DNA of 64,000 nucleotides from Macrobrachium rosenbergii (GCF_040412425.1 NC_089749.1:32857313-32921312), one strand, 5' to 3'; shown: positions 1 through 21,025, counted from the first letter of the stretch. Translations and numbers: made by a program. Notes: generated by a model from the sequence alone, not told the origin.

Positions 1-372
<372 letters not shown>

Positions 373-434
373 TGAATATATATTATATTTTAAGTCATTG
401 ACGCTAAGGACATACAAGTATGTATGTATAATAT

Positions 435-441
<7 letters not shown>

Positions 442-475
<34 letters not shown>
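442..475. repeat. (CT)n microsatellite
   Basis: Pure CT run of about 34 bp that passes into a short AT run. Confidence 0.95.
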
Positions 476-482
<7 letters not shown>

Positions 483-1715
483 CCCATTACTTTTGTGTAT
501 ATTTCCCGACACCGCTACTGTCAGTGCTTCAGAATTCCACTAATACCATACGGAATTTGAACTTAAAAATAAACGGTTTTGATAAAATTTCATCATTAAA
601 GTAAAATCTGGCATTTCTTGTTCTCTTGCATGAACAGGTTCCGTAAGATGTGGTAAGTGCTGAGAAAGCCGAAAGAGGCAGGTTATCGTAAGAAAACGTT
701 TGCTGTGCCTGGCGGTTGGAGACGGGCACAGAGGCTAGATGTAAACGGACAGCATAAAGAAGAAATGAAGGGTAGTCGCCTCCGGTGAAAGAAAATTATG
801 ACCGCTGTTGCTTTAGGTTTTCATATTATAGCGAGAGGAAATTGAGTCCCTCTTAAAACGTTTCTAAGTTGTTCAGATTTTCTCTTTGATTCTGAACTTT
901 TCTTTCTGTCGGTAATGGCGAACTTTTGTTGCGAAAGTTGTGACGCATATTTATATTGCATTATCTATTTTCTCCCCTTAATTTTCATCACCGGAATCAA
1001 ACTTTTTTTCATCCCTGTTTTTTCTTTTTAATATCCAAAGAGGAGGAAAATTGAAACACTAGAAATTCCGAGAATTCTGTTTCATGGCTACTGCCAGAAA
1101 CTAATTGCCTGGGCTTATTGTTATCTTTTTTTCCTAACGATTATTGCTTTGCTTATTTTTATGTATTTCATATTTCTTTGCTTGGTTTCCTCGTATTTGT
1201 CCCTTGTAGGTTTGCAGCTGTTTGACAAAATTTGTCCAGCGAAATTGGTGACGGCTAATTTGTGATGTCTACAAAAATAGTAAGCAGCAGAAAAACAAGA
1301 TTTCAGCTGTATCAAAAACTTTTAATGAACCACTAACAGATTTTAATTATTTTGCTGAATTTTGTATACGCTTATTTAATTTTTTGTGTTATTCATGGTG
1401 TTCAATTTAAACCTTGTCCTTTTTTATTTCTGGTTTTCTAATGATATCAAGGGAGTATGTATTTATATTTAGGTCTATACTTATCCAGCACAGAAGATAT
1501 TGCACTTTTAGTATGTTCTATTAAGTGGGATTTTTAAAAATGTTACCGCAATAAAGAAATACAATGTACTTTTTAGAGTTAAGAAGTAGTGGTTTATGGG
1601 TGTGAAAGATGTTTTATTTATATTCTGAATTAATTGTCAGGATATTTGAACATTTATTTTGAGATCTTATGAGTGAAACTGCTATTTTGACCCCTAGGAT
1701 TTTAGATTTTTAGTT
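476..1715. other. No recognisable gene
   Basis: Mixed AT-rich sequence. Only short open frames occur (up to about 66 codons) and none resembles a known protein. No clear repeat was seen. Confidence 0.5.
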
Positions 1716-2090
1716 TTCTGTAAAAGAAAATTATTGTGCCAGCTTTCTCTGTTCGTCCGCCGTCAGATCTTAAAAACTGCTGAGGTTAGAGGGCTGCAAT
1801 TGGTATGTTTGTTAATCATCCACCCTCCAATCATCAGACATACCAAATTGCAGCCCTCTAGCCTCAGTAGTTTTTATTTTATTTAAGGTTAAAGTTAGCC
1901 ATAGTCGTGCATCTGGCAACGATATAGGACAGGCCACCATTGGGCCGTGGTTAAAGATTCATGGGCCGCGGCTCATACAGCATTATACCGAGACCACCGA
2001 AAGATGGATCTGTTTTCGGTGGTCTTGATTATACGCTGTACAGAAAACTCGAATGCGCTGGAGAAACTTCGGCTCATTTTTTACTTGTTT
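1716..2090 (+). repeat. Decapod dispersed repeat with two hairpins
   Basis: I recognise this as a repeat seen many times in decapod sequence. Two hairpins are visible. The first has arms of about 42 bp (about 1771-1815 with 1830-1876). The second has arms 1976-2003 and 2013-2040, built on gaccaccgaaa and ttttcggtggtc. The 3' part contains the block gggccgcggctcatacagca. No coding capacity or TSD was identified; SINE-like or another non-autonomous element is possible. Confidence 0.75.
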
Positions 2091-3102
2091 ATTTAGGTGA
2101 CAGATTTCATGGCCTACTTAATCTGTAAATATTGTATTTATTGATATATTGTGTACCTCTTATATTTCGTGTAATTTGAATGTTAATTGTCTTTTTTCTC
2201 GTCTTTGGCAGGTTTGTGTACACTCCAGCGGTTTAGCTGCATTTGATCAACACTGATTGTAAGTACGTAAATCGCCGGAGTAGCTTGTAACTGCTTTGCT
2301 GGCCGTCCGATGATGTTATTTGAGTAACAATGCAATTTGATTAGGAAATTCGGCGTGTGCCGAGTAAGTTCAAGATGTCTTTTGCGCTTGAGAACTCCCA
2401 GACAACTTTAAGAATAGTTTCTTAAAATCCAGGCTTTCTCCCGCTCAGCTTAGTCTCTCAAAGAAAGTAATGAAAAAGAAAGCAATAAATACAAAAGCAA
2501 ATAAAACAGAAAACCAGGAGTTTCGTGTGGCCTACGATGAGTCACACTGAGCTGCGGTTACAGAAGAGAATTGTTCGCCTTCGGCAAAAGGTTTCTTTTG
2601 GATAAACCTGTGATTTGAGTCATCCGAATAAATCGCCCTCATCCTCTGCCTGCAGCTTCAGCAGTGTGAATTCTGTCGCTCTTCTTTTCATTCTTGTTCG
2701 CCAAAATTCTTAATTCTTTTTTGCCTTGAAAAAGAAAGTTTGTTTTGACATTTTGGGAGAGGTCTTCTATACCTTGACTGATTATCTCAGCTCTTTATTC
2801 TCTTGTCTCGCATTGGGTGAAGTAAATGTAAGTTTCCTTATTTGCGAAAAAAATATTGGTTTTGACAGACAGGTTTGGCATTAAAATCATCTGTATTTGA
2901 AAAGATTCTGAAAACAGAACCTTCACGTCTCTATTCCACTAATTGACTGTATTATAATTTTGTCAGAATTTTTGAAATTTAAAAAAAAATGTATGATGTC
3001 TTCTTAGCTCGCTTCCTAACATGTTTTGATCCTTGTATATTGAATGAAGAAAAGGCATGCAGAGGTATGGGAGACTCTGATGCATCAACACAATACATAA
3101 CC

Positions 3103-3103
<1 letters not shown>
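2091..3103. other. No recognisable gene
   Basis: Unique-looking AT-rich DNA without a supportable open frame or repeat. Confidence 0.5.

Positions 3104-3160
<57 letters not shown>
3104..3160. repeat. (CT)n microsatellite
   Basis: About 57 bp of pure CT followed by a short T run. The Ser-Leu and Arg-Glu frames over it are artefacts. Confidence 0.95.
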
Positions 3161-3166
<6 letters not shown>

Positions 3167-4156
3167 GCCATTACTGCCAATGCCCATATGTTCAAAGACG
3201 CTGCAAAAAAAGATATCTCTTTATAAGAATTCTTGCCTGAGCTGTTGTTGGTAAAATTATCATTCTTCTCTTGCTTTCTTTTCCTATCTTTTATCCTGTT
3301 GATGTATTTCCTTTTTTTGGTAAACGTATGAAAATATTTTTGAGATTTGGTAACTAGAAGCATTTTTAAGTATGCTCGACATTTTCATTTTCTGGATTAC
3401 TTCCACTGGCAATTTTTTCCAAGGTGCCTTAGCCAGTGAGGTTTAATGTTCTTGCAGTGATAATTTCCCCGATTGTTCACCGAATTTTGCAAGACAGTGT
3501 TTTATTGAGAGTTTATTAAGACATTATAATGCTGAGATAATATTTTTTCAATAATTTTGATAAAGAAGTAGAGACAGTCATGGCTGCCAAAGTGGAACCT
3601 GACCACCTGTTTAAACTGCCTAACTCTTGTGTTTGTGACCTCAAGTTGTCATCTGGAAGAATGCCAAGTATGACACAGAAACAGTGGTAGAATTCATTCA
3701 AGGTCTTGAGAATAGTGTTAAATTTAAACATGAAATCGATAAAAAAAAAGTCGCCTTTTAACGCAGTTGCAACTATTTCAGATTGAAAGTAATTGCTGGA
3801 TAATTGATTGTTAGGAAGGCCGTTAATTAAAATTTCAAAAAGGCTGTGTAGAGATTCTATAGAAGCAAGCGAACTGTACAGTACAACTGCAGTCTTTTGA
3901 GAAATGTCTGTAGATCCGAGGGGTCGAGCTTCCCAAATTTCAAAAATTATCCGGAAGGGTGGCGCTCTTTCGTGCATCAAAATAAAAAGGTTGATTTTCT
4001 AACAAGATTGTTTACGTTATAAATAGCCTTCGACCAATTTTGCTTTTATTTCTGTTGCATCTCATCAGCAGTAACGAATTCAGGGACACTGAATGTGACC
4101 GGATGTGAGGATATATCGAAGCCCTTTCAGGATATCAGTTGAACCTTCAATGTTAC
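3161..4156. other. No recognisable gene; one 154-codon minus-strand frame
   Basis: The only notable frame is 3516-3980 on the minus strand (154 codons). Its product has no motif I recognise and no low-complexity bias. The opposite strand also reads as semi-coding with several stops, so a decayed element in either direction is possible. I assign no function. Confidence 0.35.
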
Positions 4157-4838
<682 letters not shown>

Positions 4839-4840
4839 CC

Positions 4841-4843
<3 letters not shown>

Positions 4844-4902
<59 letters not shown>

Positions 4903-4925
4903 TATTTATATACTTATATATACAT

Positions 4926-4995
<70 letters not shown>
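4844..4995. repeat. (AT)n, (CA)n, (TA)n compound microsatellite
   Basis: AT run to 4899, a short spacer, CA run at about 4924-4942, then TA to 4995. Confidence 0.95.
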
Positions 4996-4999
<4 letters not shown>

Positions 5000-5074
5000 C
5001 ACAGAGAGAGCGCATTGGTTATTTTCATAGGATATATATTTGTAATACTCACAATGACCCTTTCAGCGGTCATC

Positions 5075-5211
<137 letters not shown>

Positions 5212-5230
5212 CACATATGTGTATACATGT

Positions 5231-5330
5231 GTCTATAAAAGTGAATGTTTGTATATTAGTTTGGCTTCTGTAGAATCTGAACCGTTTGACAGACCCAGAC
5301 AAAATTTTGCGTAAGGCCTCTTTGTCACTC
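5231..5330 (+). repeat. 5'-end fragment of a dispersed element, copy 1
   Basis: The segment starting ataaaagtgaatgtttgta matches 57978-58080: the same start, then gaanccgaaccg and a gac-rich block. I recognise this as the 5' end of a repeat widespread in invertebrates. Only the end is present here. Confidence 0.6.
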
Positions 5331-5675
5331 TAGAAAGGGTTTTCACTCAAAATCACACCCCTACCCGGTGACAGACATACAAACACAGATAAAACAAGTT
5401 AAATTTTCCTTTTTATGCCACCCTTTCCTTCAGTGTTACTAGGTTAATTCTCATTTTCTCCTGACTCCTTTTATTCATGTGTTGTTGGACTTAGTTAACC
5501 TACAACAGTAAATCCAAATCCCCTATAACATTAATTTTTGATCAGAATTTACATACATTTTGATAATAATTTATGATAATTACTAATATGTGTTGAACAT
5601 ATACCTCACTGTTGGTTGTATTGCTAAATTAAATATTTTTTGCTTCGTTACAAAACATATTTCTTTGCTATAAAG
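5331..5675. other. No recognisable gene
   Basis: AT-rich spacer up to the hAT element; nothing supportable seen. Confidence 0.5.
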
Positions 5676-7223
5676 CAGTGGTTCCCAACCTTTTCTGGTT
5701 TCAGGCACCCTTGGCAAGCCTTTCAAAAGTTCCCGGCACCCTTATAAGGAAATATATATTTAAAATCTCCGTAGTTTTTTTTTATTATATTTTTTTTTAT
5801 TTAGACAGTTTGCATGCAACAACACCTTATACCTAGAATCCTAGATGATATGAAAATACTCTTTACTGCTGATCCTGCTATAATAAAAAATAGTATTACG
5901 ATACAAATATGTAATTGTGACAAGTTTTACAGTAGTTGCACAATGTATTCAAGTAGTTACAGTGTTTATGATACAAGACAAACACACAAATAGACCCCAG
6001 TGAATCATGCATGTATACTGAGTGTGAAACTTGTGACTGATGCTTGGAACACAAACTCTTGATATGAGGTCTTATCGTTGATAATGCCACCCGCATATCG
6101 TCCTCAAGTGAAAGAAGCCTATTTCTTTGTTTCGATTTTAATGTAGCCTTCGATTTTAATGTAGCCATGGCAGAAAATGCCTGCTCGTACAGATACGATG
6201 TGGAGAAGGGCAAAAGTAGAGAAATAGCTTTCTTAGCCAAATTAGGATATTTCCCCAATGTTCCATGCCAAAAAGCTGCCAGTGTCACGTCACTTTTTTC
6301 AAATTTGACTTTGTGTTGAATCAGCAGACATATCAAGAAATTCGCCACGTTCTATTGCCGTGAAGTCCAACTCTTCAGCCATGTCAGCCAGTTTGAAGGG
6401 TGATACAATCCAATCGAGTTTCTCTGTAGAAAGCGATGGAAAATACTTATCAACTGCTTCTCTCAGCTGTTCCAAGTGATTAAGAATCAGATTTTTACAG
6501 TTCCAAGACCGTTATATCCTGGTTGTTGAAGAGAAGGGAAGTTTGACACATCGTCTTTCTGAACAGCCGACTTCCATGATTTCAGCTTTCTGGAAACCTT
6601 TCATCTTGTTAACTGATGTTACAATTCCTCAAGTCTCCCTGCATTGAGAGATTTAGTTCACTCAGCTTCATGAAAATATCTGCCAAATATGACAACTTCA
6701 AACACCAAGTATGATTTTCAAGCAGCTTTATGAATATATCATGTCTCTCCTCTCGGAAAAAGGCTTTTAATTCTTCTTTGAGTTCAAGAATGCGGTTCAG
6801 TACACGACCTCTTGATAACCACCTTATGTCAGTATGCAAAATCAGTGAAATATGAGCCGCGCCCGTTTCTTGACACATCTTTTGAAAATGTCTTTTTTCC
6901 AGTGGCCTGAATTTGATGAAATTAACCATTTTGACAGCCTGGTTTAAAACCTCAGTCAACTCTTCTCCACATGTCTTGGCCACTAACGCCTCTCTGTGTA
7001 GGAAGCAGTGAGTTGTAATTATAGATGGATTTTCTTTCAATGCTCTGGTGATGGAGAAGGACCCTCCGCTATCTCGGTAGTCCCCTCCCTCCCCATCCCC
7101 TCTCCCGCCAAGAGAGAGTGACGTTAATGCAATTTTGCAATTTTTCCCCCGGAATTTTGGCGGCACCCTCAAAAGATCTCACGGCGCCCCTTGGTGCCGC
7201 GGCACACCGGTTGGGAACCACTG
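5676..7223 (-). mobile_element. hAT DNA transposon, internally deleted and decayed
   Basis: The ends are perfect 15-bp inverted repeats: cagtggttcccaacc at 5676-5690 and ggttgggaaccactg at 7209-7223. This is the typical end of ZBED/Charlie-type hAT elements. The flanks read ctataaag on the left and cataaagc on the right, which looks like an 8-bp target duplication with a one-base indel. The element is 1.55 kb, much shorter than an autonomous hAT, and carries a minus-strand transposase without its N-terminal part. Confidence 0.9.
5896..7060 (-). pseudogene. ZBED5/FAM200/SCAND3-like hAT transposase pseudogene
   Basis: Would act in the nucleus as a cut-and-paste transposase. Reading on the minus strand from about 7060 downwards, the product shows the hAT catalytic-region block with THCFLHREALVAK, then RWLSRGRVLNRILELK, both characteristic of this family. 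After a break at about 6609-6349, where LREAVDKYFPSLSTEKLDW can still be read in another frame, it continues into the C-terminal dimerisation region (FSTSYLYEQAFSAM, then RLLSLEDDMRVAL). The BED zinc finger and N-terminal half are absent: the frame enters the conserved region right after 5' leader sequence, which suggests an internal deletion. Frameshifts and a stop separate the pieces, so it is not functional. The family assignment is strong; the subfamily is less sure. Confidence 0.9.

Positions 7224-8749
<1,526 letters not shown>

Positions 8750-8793
<44 letters not shown>
8750..8793. repeat. (CT)n microsatellite
   Basis: Pure CT run of about 44 bp. Confidence 0.95.
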
Positions 8794-13655
<4,862 letters not shown>

Positions 13656-14032
13656 ATGGCAACAGAGAATCATAGAGCCTTCATGGAACTGAGGCAGGTG
13701 GCAGGGTTTACGAGCATTCATTTAGCTGAGGCAGGTGGCAGGGTTTACAAGACTGGACCTTACCAAGTGGGTTAAGGAGCAGCTGGATGACTTGGCCAAG
13801 CAAGAGAAGGAGGAAAGACTGGAATGACAGAATTATGAAGCCTAACAGGGGAAGTATGAGGAAGAACAGAGGAAGTATGAAGAAGAACGGAGGAGGTATG
13901 AGGCCGAATAGAGGCAGCTGGAAGACGAAAGAGAAGAACGGAGAAGACAGCATGAGTTAGCCTTCAAGGAGAGTGAGCTAGCTCTCAAGGAAAAGGGGCT
14001 CGAGCTGGAAAGAACGAGAAGAGAAAATGCCG

Positions 14033-14034
<2 letters not shown>
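13656..14034 (+). pseudogene. LTR-retrotransposon gag-like coiled-coil fragment, broken
   Basis: An ATG at 13656 opens a frame. A 37-bp duplication (gaggcaggtggcagggttta at 13691 and again at 13728) then shifts the frame. Past it the plus strand reads as a long Glu/Arg/Lys-rich heptad-like helix with repeated YEEE-type units up to the (AT)n tract at 14035. It is interrupted by stops near 13828, 13843 and 13909, each one base from Gln or Glu codons. The helical charged N-terminal region is typical of gag proteins of some arthropod Gypsy or BEL elements. No capsid, zinc knuckle or pol domain follows. Class assignment is tentative. It is clearly not an active gene. Confidence 0.55.

Positions 14035-14114
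<80 letters not shown>
14035..14114. repeat. (AT)n microsatellite interrupting the gag-like fragment
   Basis: About 80 bp of pure AT exactly where the gag-like frame ends. Confidence 0.95.
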
Positions 14115-14116
<2 letters not shown>

Positions 14117-15405
14117 CTTCATGTTTGTCTAGGTATGGAAAGATATAATGAATATTGAATGTGAATTGGGCCTTAAGGGCCATTCACCCGGAACCAAATA
14201 TGTAATAAAAGGCAACACACAAGATAGCTTACCTTAGGGTTACGTCAAAAACAAAAGGAAAGGTCGCCATGAAAGCCACAGTTACAGTAAATTAATTTAT
14301 TTCACACATTTCAAGCAGGAGAAATAAATCATGTCTGGTGTGCAGTCCAGCAAGACAAATGCAACACTCAAATTAATAAAAATTTACAGTTACTTGCTTT
14401 CAGAAATAAGGTAAATATTGACACGTTAGTAACGCAAACGGGAGCGCAAACGGGAGCCCGTGGCTCATGAATAGACAGTTAATATCTTGCAAACAGTTGC
14501 AGAAGCAGGTGACTTCCTTGTAGCAAGGTTGAATTAATTTCCTTCTAAGGCAGCTTCTCACAAGTAGGTCGATGGCAGAAAAACGAGGGGACAAGACAAC
14601 ACATCTCTGGAAATTAATTTCCCAGACAAGGTTTTGTGCATGAAAGATTCTCCCACTTGTAATAATTTATCACAGTGGAGGGTTGATTACTTCTATGTCA
14701 CTGAGCAAAGGATTATTTTATCAATAAACTCAATTCATGTGGGGAACACACACATTATTAATGACTTGTTATCAGCAGGGGATTTACTTTGGGAGATGAA
14801 TTATGTGAAAAGGAAATGAGGGATTTAGTGAGAGAAACAGTATACTGGTACTCAGTTGCTAATTTCAGACTTACCGGGCAATCCAAATGGCAACTGCACT
14901 TTCGTCAAGTCGCTAGACATTCCACTGTGTCTTCTGTTAACAAATGAAGGGACTGCTTTTAGTCTGGGTCGCTTGTGACCGAATACCAGTGGGTGGCAAG
15001 GCGCCAAAAGATACGGCCCGAGATTCGGGACTTAGCAGGTTAGAGGTCTTGCATCTAGAGAGCCTGAGCGCTAACTGCTTTGTCTCGGCCAATTTTTTGG
15101 ATGTTGTTCGTCCTATAAACCCTCAGGCCACAGAAATGGCGAAAATCAAGGAGGGGTGCCCGGCATTCTTGGAAAAATAATTAAGAACCAGTAGAAGGAA
15201 AGCACAGGGATATAGGTCTTTAGACAAGGATATAGAGTAACTACTAGTATGCCTATCCCCAATGAATTACTAAATCCTACTACCTGGCTCGACCTTTTTG
15301 AAACTCTCCCCTTGTAAGTCGGTCCGTCCGCTGGTCTACCCTCACCCCTGGTCTTAGCTTTCTTATTCAAGGATTCTTAGGATAGAGGCGGTGGTGGCGC
15401 AATAT

Positions 15406-15410
<5 letters not shown>
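14115..15410. other. Probable LTR or UTR debris, no ORF
   Basis: Contains the 14229-14310 segment that resembles 11883-12000 and a GC-richer part at 14940-15400. A small tandem duplication is visible at about 14435-14457 (gcgcaaacggga twice). No protein domain was recognised. Confidence 0.35.

Positions 15411-15471
<61 letters not shown>
15411..15471. repeat. (AT)n microsatellite
   Basis: About 60 bp of pure AT. Confidence 0.95.
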
Positions 15472-15472
<1 letters not shown>

Positions 15473-15622
15473 GAAAGATTTAGAACCAACGCTGACACGT
15501 TCCAAAGTGAGAATATGTCCATCATTCATTAAAAGATTGTACCCACGTAGGAAGTTAATTTAAACCTTTCATCTTCCATGCATATGCTGTGGAAGCAAAA
15601 CGTTAAGTCACTGAGTTTATGT

Positions 15623-15625
<3 letters not shown>

Positions 15626-15714
<89 letters not shown>
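15626..15714. repeat. (AT)n microsatellite
   Basis: About 89 bp of pure AT. Confidence 0.95.
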
Positions 15715-15718
<4 letters not shown>

Positions 15719-15904
15719 ATGCCCTTTTAAAACAGATTCAATATTTCGTGTAGAAATATTTACGTAACGGACCGTTTTATGCCTAAACTTCAGGAGACAA
15801 TGGCATTTCGACCCTTATTCCCCCTAACACTCAGCCCACACAGACCTCCCCTGACACTCTCTCGCACTTTTTCCTCTCTCTCTCGGCACTAGCTTCGTTT
15901 CTTC

Positions 15905-15907
<3 letters not shown>

Positions 15908-15962
<55 letters not shown>

Positions 15963-15968
15963 CTCTCT
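15908..15968. repeat. (CT)n microsatellite
   Basis: About 60 bp of CT with one TT slip; preceded by a looser C/T-rich stretch from about 15845. Confidence 0.95.
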
Positions 15969-18496
15969 TTGCATTCCACATTAAAGAAATGAAATGGATC
16001 ATCTAAGGAAACACAATCTTTCCTACAAAAATAGATTTATTATTTAAAGCAACCCAACAAGTAATGGATAAACAAAGCAAAGGTTAAAATGCATCATAAC
16101 TGAAATTGTCAAATAAAAATAATCTAACCCTGACTAAAAAGTCTCATCATGGCTAATGGCCTGTAACTTCAAAAACTCTCACATACTCTATCTTAGACAT
16201 TGTAAGTCTAGTCTCAAAAAGTCAACCACACGAGAAAAATAGACATTGCAAGGTTTGCATCTGTCTCTATAATCACACCACCATGATAACATCATGTCAT
16301 TCCCACAAAGTCATCACCACCAACATCTGTCGAAAGAATTAAGCACAAAAGTAATCTCCCAAAAACACAAGTGCAAAACATAATAATGAAAAGTCTAAAA
16401 TGCATGGGTAAATACTGGTAAATAGAACACAATAAAATAGAATATTGAAATGGTAAAAGGTTATGTTGAACTTTCCACACAAGTTCAAAAATGTCTTGAA
16501 ACATGGTAAAAAACATAAGTTCACAATTCACACAGAAAAACGAAGAGTCTGAACTTTACCTTATTCTGCCAGTTCTAAGAGATTGCAACACTCAAAGCTA
16601 ATGTCTTGACGATCTCGCTCCAGCTACGGTAATGAACGATCAGACTAATTTTTGGGCAGAATTAGACACAAAATCTAGATTCTCTAACATACGAACTCAT
16701 GTACTCACATAGCAACCTGGTCATATGACTCGCATACCAGAGCCAATATTGTGTGTTCATCAGGTTAACTGCTGAGGTAACCAACTATTTGCTGAATGCA
16801 ACAATTTTGCAACCGATCGCTTGTGGCAGTACCACTTCACAGCCCTTTCTCTTTCATCACACCTCATAACACAGTAATGTTAAAACGGCCATATTTTTCT
16901 AAAATATATATATGTATATATATATGCAATATATACATATATATATATTATATATTGTCACGATGCGTACCAAGTACCTGGTTATTACACAACTAATTTC
17001 AAATTTCAAAAATTTACCTCACTTCAGCTCTCATAATGATAGGAATTACTACTGAGTACTCTAAAGGTAACAGTGATCCCTTAAAAAACTTATTAATCAC
17101 TTGAAAATATCAAACTCAGTTTATCAGAATATGTGTGAGGTATCGACAATTAAACTAGAATTATCCTACAGTAAAAGGGCATCACTCCATCAAATAACTT
17201 TTAACTGTTTCCCTGGTCTTAACTCACTTTAGCAAAACTAAAAGAACAAAACATGTTTATCATTTTGCCTTATCCACACACGATTAATCCTATTCACTGG
17301 CGGTCAGTAAATGAAACACTGTTTTTCTAAAAATACTAGACACAAAAATTTATTTTTAAATTCAAAATTTATAATTAGAATTCACAATATGAAAAATTTA
17401 CCATTACTTGAAAATAACTCAAAACTTAATTAATTCTTGAATTAAATTATGAAACAAAATTAATTCACAAAAACTTTATTATATCAGGAATTTAAATTAA
17501 TCAATCAGAATTTAAACTATCAAGAATCACTTAAGATTTTAAAAGAAAATCTTAATAAATGAAAAATTAAATCAAGTATGCAATGTTAAAGTACCAAGAA
17601 ATACTTAAAATGCTACATAAATAAATGTTACATCACAAACATAAAAAAATGTGAAAATAGGAAGAGATTGCAAACAGAAAAACACACAAAAATACACATA
17701 AGATTTATCAATAATAATTTCACCAAGGCAAAATTTCCCTAACTTATTATACCATGGTATTAATAAGTAAAATTCAAGTTACCGCACACAAACTTGTGAA
17801 AACCTCTGTAAAATCCCTTTGCAGATGCGCTAATTTCACTAAACACACTTTTAATAAGGCGCCGTTACACTTTTCCTACCTTCAGATCTCAAAAAACTAA
17901 GACTAACACCAGTGACCACAGTATTCTATGTTAATTAATAATTTCTCTCTTTTGAAGAAAGAGAGAGTGAACCAGACAGTTTGGTCTCAAGAATAAGAAT
18001 GGAACAGATTTCAGAATTCCAGCAGCACCTGAAACAATTACATGATGTCATTAAGGCATTTTGGTTACGGGATACCAAAAAAGAAATTTGTAGAAGGAAG
18101 GTGACGTCATTTCCAGCAAACGTTTAGAACGCAATCGTGACATGTTACTTTCTCTCAAAGCGGCGTACATGATCAGAGCCACGTGTGTAACTATGTGAAA
18201 TCACTCGTATTCTTTTCGTATGGGACATGACTTTTACAGAAATCGTTACACGATCGAAACATACTGCAATCGGCTAATTATGATTGACGTGTTTTATAAA
18301 CAAGACGAAAAACTGAGTTGATTTCCTGAACGAATCGGCAATTGTTATTCCAAGCTGTCCTCACATTAACCCAAAACAAAGCGCTCTCTCTTATCTCAAT
18401 TGATGACAGTTGAAATGAAACAAGTTCTCACTAGGACACACGTGTTCCTTATACTACGCTTTTATCAAGAAAGATATTATTCATTCTAAATTACGT
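15969..18496. other. 2.5 kb, very AT-rich, no genes
   Basis: A-rich on the plus strand, particularly 17300-17700, with hardly any open frame above 60 codons. The small frames at 16292-16531 on the minus strand show no known motif. It could be the tail or LTR of an old retroelement, but no boundary was found. Confidence 0.45.
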
Positions 18497-18650
18497 TATT
18501 AAGTCATCTAAAGCATTAATTCTTTTGAGATCTGTTATGGTATTTCAATAATTATTATTGTTACACGTAATACATGATAAATAAAAGAGTAAATATATCA
18601 AAACATCGCATGATATACATATTACAAGGCAGCATCACGAAAATATAAAC

Positions 18651-18655
<5 letters not shown>
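18497..18655. repeat. Dispersed repeat copy matching the window start
   Basis: Same family and orientation as 1-149. Both end with tattacaaggca, a short spacer and a long (AT)n tract. Confidence 0.6.
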
Positions 18656-19030
<375 letters not shown>

Positions 19031-19097
19031 TCATCACGTTCCTGATTTTCATGATTCAGTTATATATTCATCATATTCCTGATTTTCATATATTCAG

Positions 19098-19210
<113 letters not shown>

Positions 19211-21025
19211 CTTGTATGTGTAATGTAAAATATACATACATACACGCACTGAATAAAACCATGCAATACCTTGAAGCTGGTCTCCTTTCAAGTTGTTTTT
19301 AAATATTGACATATTATGTGTTTTATTTATCGTCATTTTCGTCTTCTGCTGGGCTCTATTCATACCATTGTGCTACTGATATTAACACTGTAAATCTGTT
19401 ATGCATGTGAGAATCAGGGATTATATTCCATAATCACCTCCATAACTCTGCCTTGGAAAGTATTGAGGTCCACGAGAAAGTATATTAAAGAATAATGCCC
19501 AATATTACTTTTATGAAAGAGACACTAATCGTTTTTGTATTCACCATTATTGTGCTGCTTTGTGGGCTTCGAGTGAACAAGTAACCATTCATGATTATGC
19601 TTTGTTGTAACCATATTGGGGTCGGTGGCTAGGGATTATTTTCAGAGGATTAATTACGTGCTTGATTCCCTTTTGTATCGATGCAGGTCATTCACCTTTT
19701 AATATTCTGTTACAAAATATGAGAACGTTTATCTTAGTTATTTTTCCATTAGTTACCACATACAGTATAACTGTATCTGCGTCAGTAGATGGCCTTTCAC
19801 CATAATCGTAAAAGTCAGTTCTTTTAAATACGGGTTATGTATAGTTCCACACTTGTTTCGTACAACGTAACATATCTAACACCTGTACTAAAAATTGTTC
19901 AGAACATCGATTGTGTTTTGTCATTTATCTGTTACTTATAGTAAGTCTTATGAAAAAAAAAGCTTTTATAATTTTTTCCTGTAAAGTGAAGCGTTTTATT
20001 GAATCATGTCATACGTATGTAGCGTAGTTTAGGAGGTTTGTACATGTTTTATTAGTCCCATACCAACATAGTGGGGAAGTCTTGAGCTTCTCCTCCGGTA
20101 GTACATCAGTCTGTCTGTCACGCTTCCCTTGTCATCCCAACTCCATCTACTCTGTTTAAGATATTATCTAAATTAAGTACAAAGAAAACCCATCAAGATA
20201 TTGTGAATGAAGGGAGATGCTACGACTCTTCTTGTGTCCATCTGTGTGCGTTTCAGTGGTAACAATGTTATTAGAATTGAAAACTAAGAAAAAACACGTT
20301 CTTTAAAGATGGTGATAAGTTAAGGCCCCTTTGTTATACATTAAGTTTAGGTATTTTGTTAGAAATACACTTATAATCCTTAAGCTTCTTTTCTAGGACT
20401 GCTGTCCTGATAGTCAGAGGGAATGAGACTAAATTAATATTGTACTGAGGCAAAGTCTTAATATCAGGTTCCTGGTTGATCTGACTACTTGACCATTCTG
20501 GCTTGTGGTGATTATGCTGCCCATCTGATGTTCATTAGTAGGTATTAATCGTTGGAGCGAGTCGCTGAGGTCAGGTCTTTGGCATTCCATCAATGCAGGG
20601 CATAAGTCTTGGTTAGTAGCTCTCCTTGCCAAGCTGTAGCTTGGTTTTTCTTAGGACATGGTGGGTGTTTATCTTATCTGAAACATTAAAGGATTAGTTT
20701 CCGCTACCGTTGGAGTCGAGTCAGTAAGAAACCTTCCACTATGCTGCGAAAACTGCACATTTTTACTACTGTATGCAGGTTTAATTCCGTCAGTGTGTGG
20801 CTATTGCATTATTTCTATTTCTGATATTAACGGCGCCTTTGTTCCCGTAAGCGAAAATACAATGAAAACAATTAATAAGATACACACAGGGTTCATCCCT
20901 TTCTTTTATTCTCCCATTTTTGCTTTTTGTTAAGGATTTACTGATATTAGTACGAAAATTAGATTCAAATTTGGGTGTTTATCGCCTAAAGCTTAGTGAC
21001 TTCTTTTGATAAAATGTGATAGGGT

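Noticed and set aside
2963..3363. Arg-Glu or Ser-Leu repeat frames over CT/GA tracts
   Set aside because: Translations of dinucleotide repeats; no flanking conserved sequence.
3516..3980. 154-codon minus-strand frame as a host exon
   Set aside because: No recognised motif, no splice context I could defend, and the opposite strand looks equally protein-like.
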